Below, piece by piece: positions 26,709 to 32,562 of a stretch of 64,000 nucleotides of DNA (the stretch's first letter is position 1; every line of letters starts with the position of its first letter). The notes under the pieces are model-generated. The model was not told the DNA's origin, did not search any database, and saw nothing but the letters and a program-made list of their open reading frames with translations. Position numbers and translations under genes: made by a program. Source of the DNA: Spirochaetaceae bacterium. Its GTDB lineage: Bacteria > Spirochaetota > Spirochaetia > Treponematales > Treponemataceae. The DNA lies in NCBI GenBank assembly GCA_017936665.1, contig JAGBFB010000037.1, positions 1 to 64,000 of the forward strand. Reading direction: 5' to 3'.

Positions 26709-27419
26709 TCACCACTGATAAATTTCTCCTTTCATAATTGCATTGAACATTTTTTCTTTTGCCTGATGATTTTCTTTTTGAATTTGATGAAGAAGTTTTT
26801 TTACGGATTCACGTTTCGTATTCTTATCAAAGGGACAAGGATTTTTTACACTTTGCAAATTCATTTTATTTTGAAATCCGATTATGTCTTTTTCAGGAAT
26901 ATAAATCAGTGGACGAATTACTGTGATATCTGCTTCTTCAAAATATTTTACAGGTGGAAAAGAAAAAAATTGTCCTTCGTACAAAAGTGAAAGTAACATT
27001 GTTTCTATAAAATCATCTTTGTGATGTGCGTAGGCAATTTTATTGCAACCTAATTCTTTTGCAAAATTATTTAAAGCACCTTTTCGCATTTTTGCACAAA
27101 GAGAACAAAAACTTCCTTCTTTGATTTTTGCTTTTAATACATCTGCAATTTGTGTTTTTACAACGTGATATTCAATCTCAAGTTTTTTGCAAAGTCCTTT
27201 TACACTTTCAGTTTGAAATTCCCCAAAACCTAAATCTACAGTAACTGCTACAAGTTGAATTTTTTCTGGAATAAATTTTTGTAATCCCGTTAAAGCGTAA
27301 AGCAAAGCAAGGGAATCTTTACCTCCAGAAACACCGATAGCAATTTTATCTCCATCTTGAATCATTCGAAAATCATTTATTGCTTGTCGGGTGTAACTGA
27401 AAAGTTTTTGCAAAGTCAT
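26709..27419 (-). CDS. TtcA-like tRNA 2-thiolation ATPase (PP-loop)
   Basis: The 236-residue protein has PP-loop SGGKDSLALLYAL near residue 31, then the CSLC pair near residue 105 and a third Cys in NPCPF near 194, the cysteine pattern of TtcA-group enzymes that hold an Fe-S cluster. AHHKDDFIETMLL is the conserved downstream motif. TtcA thiolates cytidine 32 of tRNA; relatives act on other tRNA positions, so the exact target is not certain. It lies 23 bases downstream of lysA and is likely co-transcribed. Confidence 0.85.
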   Translation of the reverse strand: MTLQKLFSYTRQAINDFRMIQDGDKIAIGVSGGKDSLALLYALTGLQKFIPEKIQLVAVTVDLGFGEFQTESVKGLCKKLEIEYHVVKTQIADVLKAKIKEGSFCSLCAKMRKGALNNFAKELGCNKIAYAHHKDDFIETMLLSLLYEGQFFSFPPVKYFEEADITVIRPLIYIPEKDIIGFQNKMNLQSVKNPCPFDKNTKRESVKKLLHQIQKENHQAKEKMFNAIMKGEIYQW

Positions 27420-27442
27420 ATTTTTTACAAACTAGGATAATA

Positions 27443-28711
27443 TTAAAACAAATTCATCAAATCTTCGATGGTTTCTTTGCGGCGGATTTGTTTTACTTTT
27501 CCGTTGGCACAAATCATAACTTCGGCTGGGCGTGGGCGGCTGTTATAGGTTGAACACATGCTCCATCCGTAGGCGCCAGTGTCGAGGACGCAAAGTAGGT
27601 CACCTTCTTCAATTTTTGGGAGTAGGCGATTTTTTGCTAGGATGTCTCCTGATTCGCAAATATTTCCTGTTACGGTTTGTTCGGTTAAATCAGCTTCATT
27701 TCGGGAAACAAGCTCTCCATCTCGGAAAACTTCAATATCGTGGTGGGAATCGTACATGCTTGGGCGAACGAGAACGTTCATACCAATGTCTGAACCTGCA
27801 AATTGGATTCCAGAATTTTCTTTTGTGGCGTGGACTCTGCCTAAAATCACGCTGCCTTCTGCAACACAGAATCGGCCTGGTTCGCTTTTGAAAAGTGGGG
27901 CTTTCCCGTAACTTGCAACGAATTCGTCTAGGATTGGCTCTAGGCGGGATTTGAAATCTTCCATTGGGAAGTCTTTTTCGTCATCAAGTTTGTGATAGGG
28001 GATTCCATAGCCGCCTCCAAAGTCGATAAATTCTAGGTTTTTGAATTGGTGAGCGATTCTTAAAAGATTTGTAACGGCGTCTAAATATGGTTGTGGATCC
28101 ATAAAAAGTGAGCCAATGTGTTGGTTGATTCCAGCAATGGTGATTTGGTATTTTTCTGCAATTTCAAAAATTTGTGGGATTGAATATTCAGCAATACCGA
28201 ATTTTGTTTTTTTGCCACCGGTAACAACTTTTTCGTGGTGTCCAGCTCCAACTCCAGGATTTATGCGAACGGCACATTTTCTTTTTGCTGGTGGAATTTC
28301 CATTTGATTACAAACTTCACCAAAAAGTTCTAGTTGGCTCAAAGAGTCTAGGCTTGTCATAACTCCGTTTTTTAGGGCGAATGCTAATTCGTAGGGTGCA
28401 ACATTGTTTGGCACGAAGAAAATTCTTTCCACTGGGAAACCTGCTTTCATCAAAAGAGTGATTTCCCCAACGCTCATGGCATCGCAGTTTAGGCCTTCTT
28501 CTAGGGCAAGTTTTAGAATGTGGATATTTGTGTTTGCTTTTACAGAGTAGTTTGCGGTGTAAGGATATTTTGTAATAACTTTGGCAACTTTTGCCATTCT
28601 GTCCCGTAAGATTTTTTCGTTATAAACATAAACTGGAGTTCCGTACTCAGAGGCGATGGTTTCAGGATTGTTTCCTGAAAAAAAGTCTGTGTTTTGGATA
28701 AAAGATGTCAT
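27443..28711 (-). CDS. lysA: Diaminopimelate decarboxylase
   Basis: This 422-residue PLP enzyme of the alanine-racemase-like fold has the PLP-binding Lys in YSVKANTN near residue 57. HIGSLFMDP, IDFGGGYGIPYH and the C-terminal CESGDILAKNRLLP and GAYGWSMCSTYNSRPRP follow. It converts meso-DAP to L-lysine, completing the route begun by ddh. An ATAGGAG site precedes the ATG. It lies 41 bases after the Bro-N gene, whose promoter carries operator site 3, so the two are probably one unit. GC content looks higher than that of its neighbours. Confidence 0.95.
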   Translation of the reverse strand: MTSFIQNTDFFSGNNPETIASEYGTPVYVYNEKILRDRMAKVAKVITKYPYTANYSVKANTNIHILKLALEEGLNCDAMSVGEITLLMKAGFPVERIFFVPNNVAPYELAFALKNGVMTSLDSLSQLELFGEVCNQMEIPPAKRKCAVRINPGVGAGHHEKVVTGGKKTKFGIAEYSIPQIFEIAEKYQITIAGINQHIGSLFMDPQPYLDAVTNLLRIAHQFKNLEFIDFGGGYGIPYHKLDDEKDFPMEDFKSRLEPILDEFVASYGKAPLFKSEPGRFCVAEGSVILGRVHATKENSGIQFAGSDIGMNVLVRPSMYDSHHDIEVFRDGELVSRNEADLTEQTVTGNICESGDILAKNRLLPKIEEGDLLCVLDTGAYGWSMCSTYNSRPRPAEVMICANGKVKQIRRKETIEDLMNLF

Positions 28712-28752
28712 TTTGTGGCTCCTATTTTATTTTTCTGAAATTGATTCAGAAT

Positions 28753-29592
28753 TTATTTATCTTCTATAGATTTGTTGTTGATTTCTAATGCAAGTTTATC
28801 TTTTGCATTTAGTTCAGAAACAACTTTTAATCCTGTTTCCTTTTCGTATTCTTCTTTTGCTGAATTTGCAACTTTACCACCTCTTATGGCAACTTTGCGA
28901 TTTTCTTCAAAAGTTTCTGGTTCTTCTTGCTTGGAAATTGCTGTAGAAGTAACTTCTGCAAGCATATTTAAAACCAATTCTATGTTTGTCATATTATCTC
29001 TTAGATTTTCTTTCTTCAAGCCTTTTTTTTCTTTATATTCTTTTACAGTTAAGCCACTCCAAGCTTTTGTCATTTCGTTTGTTAAAATTGCATAATCTTT
29101 TTCACTTTCGATTCCACGTTTTTTCCATTCATCTGTAAGTTCTTTCCGCATCTCGATTGTTTGCAATCTTTGATTAATCCAGCCTTCTGTATATCCTTTT
29201 GCTCTATAATAATCAGCACCTCGAAGAATTGCTTTTTCTGGATCTGCAATTTCATCTAAACGTTCACTACCAACTTTTGCAAGCCACATTTTAAATGGCT
29301 CGGCTTTAGGAGATGGCACAGATTGAACAAGGCGTAAAATTCCTTTTGTATCAAGCACATCTGTTAGACGCATTTTTCCATCAGCGGCCAGTAGTTTCAA
29401 CTGGTTACAATTTGTAACCACTTCACTTCCTTCTTTTGCTAATCGATGTTTTAGAACTTTCCAATAATCCCGTGGATTTTCACTTTCGGTTAAGATTTCT
29501 ATGACATCAATAACTGAAAAGAACCAATCTTCTGTTTCTTCATTCCAAGCTGTGCGAACTTTTTTGTTTTCAAAAACTTTTATTTTGTTCAT
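28753..29592 (-). CDS. Bro-N domain protein (phage antirepressor-like), first gene of the lysA unit
   Basis: The 279-residue protein has an N-terminal Bro-N domain (FENKKVRTAWNEETEDWFFSVIDVIEILTESENPRDYWKVLKHRL...MRLTDVLDTKGILRLVQSVPSPKAEPFKMWLAKV), a DNA-binding fold common in prophage antirepressors. A charged helical C-terminal part follows (ILRGADYYRAKGYTEGWINQRLQTI). The chosen ATG follows AGAGGGA; an in-frame ATG lies 15 bases upstream. No prophage genes surround it. Its placement between operator site 3 and lysA is odd and suggests it was captured or has a regulatory role. Confidence 0.85.
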   Translation of the reverse strand: MNKIKVFENKKVRTAWNEETEDWFFSVIDVIEILTESENPRDYWKVLKHRLAKEGSEVVTNCNQLKLLAADGKMRLTDVLDTKGILRLVQSVPSPKAEPFKMWLAKVGSERLDEIADPEKAILRGADYYRAKGYTEGWINQRLQTIEMRKELTDEWKKRGIESEKDYAILTNEMTKAWSGLTVKEYKEKKGLKKENLRDNMTNIELVLNMLAEVTSTAISKQEEPETFEENRKVAIRGGKVANSAKEEYEKETGLKVVSELNAKDKLALEINNKSIEDK

Positions 29593-29669
29593 AAATCCCT
29601 CTAGCATTTATTATAGCACAGTATCTAGAATGATACAATACAAAAGTATAGGTATTACGTGATATTTTT

Positions 29670-29727
29670 TAGTAGTTCTATTTAGTACTACTAGGTTTAG
29701 TTTATAGGAGATGTGAAGTAGTGTCAA
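29670..29727 (-). promoter_or_regulatory. Promoter of the Bro-N/lysA unit with TrmB-type operator (site 3)
   Basis: On the minus strand: TTGACA (29727-29722), 17 bases, TAAACT (29704-29699), 5 bases, then TAGTAGTACT-AAAT-AGAACTACTA (29693-29670). On that strand the 24-bp site is identical to site 2 at ddh. The geometry equals that of sites 1 and 2. The Bro-N start lies about 77 bases further on. Confidence 0.82.
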
Positions 29728-29733
29728 GAGGGG

Positions 29734-30078
29734 CTATTTTGTATATTCACGAAGAGTTGATTCAACTAGATTTCTGATACTTTGAACTACGGAATGACTT
29801 AAATCTGTGTCTAATTCTTTTGAGGGAAATCCTGAATCTTTTTCTGGAAAAAAAAGTTTGAAAATATCTATTTCTAGTGCGGTTGTAATTTTTGATAAAG
29901 TTTTGTCGCTAGGCCAAAGTCGTTTACTTTCAATGCTGTTAATGGTTTGTTCAGAAATATTTGCCTTTTCTGCTAATTCAAATTGGGATAAACCTTTTTC
30001 TTTGCGAATATTTTTCAAATTATTTGATAGACGACTTTTTATGTCCAACTCTTCCATATAAAAAAAAGTATTACGCAT
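29734..30078 (-). CDS. XRE-family helix-turn-helix regulator
   Basis: In the 114-residue protein, residues 14-70 form the HTH (RLSNNLKNIRKEKGLSQFELAEKANISEQTINSIESKRLWPSDKTLSKITTALEI), with a tail predicted to be helical. It is divergent from a small lipoprotein gene; four copies of GTATT-N3-AATAC lie between. The ATG at 30078 itself sits in a related GCGTAATAC string and lacks a ribosome site. A TATAAT (30092-30087, minus strand) would give an almost leaderless message. An internal ATG at 30057 is the alternative. Confidence 0.85.
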   Translation of the reverse strand: MRNTFFYMEELDIKSRLSNNLKNIRKEKGLSQFELAEKANISEQTINSIESKRLWPSDKTLSKITTALEIDIFKLFFPEKDSGFPSKELDTDLSHSVVQSIRNLVESTLREYTK

Positions 30079-30096
30079 TTTGTCTTATTATAACAC

Positions 30097-30191
30097 ATAT
30101 TTATAATACAAAAATATATAAGATTTGTATTGACAATACTTAAAACTAATATTTATAATACAAGAAGATATATTATGCGTATTTATAATAC
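30097..30191. promoter_or_regulatory. Four operator copies and promoter in the XRE/lipoprotein gap
   Basis: Boxes fit GTATT-N3-AATAC: 30097-30109 (ATATTTATAATAC), 30127-30139 (GTATTGACAATAC), 30149-30161 (ATATTTATAATAC) and 30179-30191 (GTATTTATAATAC). Centres are 30, 22 and 30 bp apart. Box 2 overlaps a TTGACA at 30130-30135 and box 3 contains TATAAT (30154-30159), together making the rightward promoter. Bound regulator would cover -35, -10 and the start region of the lipoprotein gene. Confidence 0.75.
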
Positions 30192-30206
30192 GTAATGGAG
30201 GACAAA

Positions 30207-30589
30207 ATGAAAAGAAAATTTTTGGAATGATGATACTAGCTCTTTTGGTATTGTCATTTGGATTTTTGAGTTGTAAACAAGAAGTTAGTAATGATACTAA
30301 TGGTGGCGGAAATTCAAATCCCTTTATTGGAACTTGGATTTGCAATGCAGAAGGATTAAAATTTGAGTTTACAGAAAATCAATTCTTTGTAAAAGAACTG
30401 GATACTAATTCTATTGATGGATTTGGTGTTTGTTCATATAACGGGAATCTTGCAGAATTAGTTACCAGTGACGGAGAAATGTCAGGCACAGCTATGGTAA
30501 ATGGAAATTCCCTACAAATTACTATGAATGGATATGATGAAGAAGAAGGAAGAGAATATAGTCTGACCTATTATTGTACCAAACAATAA
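30207..30589 (+). pseudogene. Small lipoprotein gene with a one-base frameshift in its signal sequence
   Basis: A good GGAGG site precedes the ATG at 30207, but that frame stops after MKRKFLE. One extra T in the five-T run at 30219-30223 would give MKRKFFGMMILALLVLSFGFLSC, a normal lipoprotein signal, joined to the open frame that runs to 30589 (FIGTWICNAEGLKFEFTENQFFV...). The mature part resembles small lipocalin-like lipoproteins. As it stands, translation could start only at ATG 30227 without charged residues. It may be a phase-variable run, a decayed gene or a sequencing error. It is divergent from an XRE gene. Confidence 0.7.
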
Positions 30590-30603
30590 TTCAATCCATC
30601 AAT

Positions 30604-30726
30604 AAAAAATCCCTGTAGAATTTTCAACTTATTTCGGTTCTACAATATTTGAAGAACCGAAACAAAGGAGAGTCAAGAGCTTGAACGAAGAGTCCCTTGA
30701 CCACCTGTATTCTACAGGGATTTTTT
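30604..30726. ncRNA. Highly structured element: 18-bp outer stem with two inner hairpins; candidate RNA or bidirectional terminator
   Basis: AAAAAATCCCTGTAGAAT (30604-30621) is perfectly complementary to ATTCTACAGGGATTTTTT (30709-30726). Inside, TTTCGGTTCT (30632-30641) pairs with AGAACCGAAA (30653-30662), and GTCAAG (30672-30677) with CTTGAC (30696-30701), giving a three-way-junction shape. Six T end the outer stem on both strands, so it could end transcription from either side. It lies just after the broken lipoprotein gene. Alternatives are a miniature mobile element or a discrete small RNA. Confidence 0.55.
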
Positions 30727-30837
30727 AATTTTAAACCTTTCTTTTTCTTTACTGGAAACCAGATACCACTTTCGTAGTCATTTTTTTTGGTTTTATTTGT
30801 TTGGTGGTGGACTTTATTATATTTTAAACAAATAAAA

Positions 30838-30880
30838 AAAGAGCAACCAAACTGATTATACATCAACTTAGTTGCTCTTT
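30838..30880 (-). terminator. Rho-independent terminator for the 30909 gene
   Basis: On the minus strand AAAGAGCAAC (30880-30871) pairs with GTTGCTCTTT (30847-30838), followed by a T-run. Confidence 0.85.
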
Positions 30881-30908
30881 ATAAATTATACTTTGCTTTT
30901 CTAAAAAC

Positions 30909-31376
30909 TTATTTTTTCTTTGCTTTTTCGTAGCGTTCTTCGGCAGCGGCTTTTCTTTCTTCAGCAGCTTTGATTTGTGCCTCTCGTTCTTCTTGCATTT
31001 TTTCTGCACGTTCACTTGGACTCATTTTTGCATCTTCCCAAGATTGTTTTCCCATTTCTTTTGCGCGTTCAAATGAATTATGAAATCTGTTTTCTTCGAA
31101 GTTAGCTTTTGATTCAGCTTTTACTGCTTCAAAATTTGCTTTATCAACATCGTGTTGAGCTTTTGCACTTTCTTTCATATCAGAAAATGCATTTTTGAAA
31201 AACTTTCCAATTTTTTGGAAAATATTTTGTTTTTCTGTTGTTTCCATTTCTTCCTCCTGAAGTTCAACTTCAACAGTTTGTGTTTCTTGTTCATCATTTG
31301 TAACAGTTACTTCTGTTGCAAATAATCCTAATACCAAAGTTGTTGCTAAAATAGTTGTTCCGATTGTTTTTTTCAT
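30909..31376 (-). CDS. Secreted charged coiled-coil protein, unknown
   Basis: The 155-residue protein has a signal peptide MKKTIGTTILATTLVLGLFA, then an acidic Gln/Glu-rich linker (residues 25-50). The remainder is a long highly charged helix (AKAQHDVDKANFEAVKAESKANFEENR... EKMQEEREAQIKAAEERKAAAEERYEKAKKK), probably a coiled coil in the periplasm. No family recognised. A strong GGAGG ribosome site and a terminator suggest abundant expression. It lies 40 bases downstream of the SDR gene. Confidence 0.8.
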   Translation of the reverse strand: MKKTIGTTILATTLVLGLFATEVTVTNDEQETQTVEVELQEEEMETTEKQNIFQKIGKFFKNAFSDMKESAKAQHDVDKANFEAVKAESKANFEENRFHNSFERAKEMGKQSWEDAKMSPSERAEKMQEEREAQIKAAEERKAAAEERYEKAKKK

Positions 31377-31416
31377 TTTATCCTCCTACTAAAAAACTAC
31401 GGGTTGTATTTGTTGA

Positions 31417-32439
31417 TTAAGCGATTTTTCCTTCTTTTTTTAGCCAAGCAATTTCATCACGCAAAGTTTCTTCGTAACTTCTTGTGGTGTAGCCAAGTTC
31501 GTTTTTTGCTTTTGATGAATCAAAGCAGTTGTTGCGAGCAAGATTGTAAACGCTAAAAGTTGTCATAAGTGGTTTTGTACCTTTTTTCTTAGCTTGTTTT
31601 TCTAACATTCCAGCCAAAAAATTTGCCATTTTTAATGGAAGGAACACTTTGATTTTTTTACAACCAGCTTCTTTAGAAACCATTTTGGAAAATTCTTTGA
31701 AACTAACTTCTTCGTTTCCAAGGATGTAGCAACTTCCAGATTTTCCTTTTTCGGCTGCAAGAATTGTTCCCTTTGCCAAATCCCGAACATCACAAAGATT
31801 GAAACTTCCGTCAATTCCAGCAGGCATTTCCCCGTTGATAATTTGAATAACTGTTCCAGTTGTTTCACCGATGGCAAAATCTTCTGGACCTAAAATCCCA
31901 CTTGGATGAACAACACAAGCATTTAATCCTTGAGTTTTAACTGCGTCTAAAACAGCTTTTGTTGCCAAGGCTTTTGATTGACTATAACATCCCACAACTT
32001 TTTCTGTATCAAAATCATAAGTTTCGGCGATTGCAGTTCCCTTTGGCAATTCTGGAATTGCACCAGTACTTGAACAGTAAACCAATTTTTTACATTCTTT
32101 GTGAAGCAAACACAAATCAATAATATTTTGAGTTCCACCAACATTAACATCCATAACTTTTTGATTGTAGTCTGGATTCACAGTTACGATACTTGCAATG
32201 TGCATTACGATTGTTTCGTAGCCCTCTGGAACTGTGAACAATTTTTCCAAAGATTGAATATCACACAAATCACCTTCCACGATTTCAACTTCAGATGGAA
32301 TAAATTTGATTGCTTTATCATTTGGAAGTACAAAAGCGCGAACTTTTTCGCCTCTTTCCACTAATTGACGACAAATTGTGCCACCTAAAAATCCTGCAGC
32401 ACCTGTTACTAAATAAATTGTTTTGTTTGTAGCGTTCAT
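31417..32439 (-). CDS. NAD-dependent epimerase/dehydratase (extended SDR, dihydroflavonol-reductase-like)
   Basis: The 340-residue enzyme has glycine-rich TGAAGFLGGTICRQL at the N-terminus and catalytic YSQSKALA near residue 157. VVHPSGILGPEDF and FNLCDVRDLAKGTILAAEKG are typical of extended short-chain dehydrogenases acting on alcohols, sugar nucleotides or sterol-like substrates. The substrate is not assignable. Its AGGAG ribosome site lies in one arm of a perfect 11-bp inverted repeat (32442-32508), which may control translation. Confidence 0.88.
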   Translation of the reverse strand: MNATNKTIYLVTGAAGFLGGTICRQLVERGEKVRAFVLPNDKAIKFIPSEVEIVEGDLCDIQSLEKLFTVPEGYETIVMHIASIVTVNPDYNQKVMDVNVGGTQNIIDLCLLHKECKKLVYCSSTGAIPELPKGTAIAETYDFDTEKVVGCYSQSKALATKAVLDAVKTQGLNACVVHPSGILGPEDFAIGETTGTVIQIINGEMPAGIDGSFNLCDVRDLAKGTILAAEKGKSGSCYILGNEEVSFKEFSKMVSKEAGCKKIKVFLPLKMANFLAGMLEKQAKKKGTKPLMTTFSVYNLARNNCFDSSKAKNELGYTTRSYEETLRDEIAWLKKEGKIA

Positions 32440-32441
32440 AA

Positions 32442-32508
32442 AAATCTCCTATTGTTAAGCTCTTTGGCTTTGTTTTCGTTTAAGTTGTCTTCAGAATATA
32501 GGAGATTT
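32442..32508 (-). promoter_or_regulatory. Leader hairpin that can hide the Shine-Dalgarno of the SDR gene
   Basis: In the minus-strand message AAATCTCCTAT (32508-32498) is fully complementary to ATAGGAGATTT (32452-32442), which holds the AGGAG site two to three bases before the ATG. The 45-base loop is A-rich. If transcription starts upstream of 32508 the ribosome site is sequestered. The same AGGAG-type string appears in both orientations, so a local inverted duplication may have made it. Confidence 0.5.
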
Positions 32509-32562
32509 ATTTATGAAATGTTTTTAAAATGTTACTGAATTGTTAATTTTGGAAATATTTTA

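Noticed and set aside
27532-27911. Plus-strand frames of 110-119 codons opposite lysA
   Set aside because: They are antisense shadows caused by the higher GC of lysA, without ribosome sites.
30624-30866. 80-codon minus-strand frame over the structured element
   Set aside because: It overlaps two strong hairpins, lacks a ribosome site and has no protein-like pattern.
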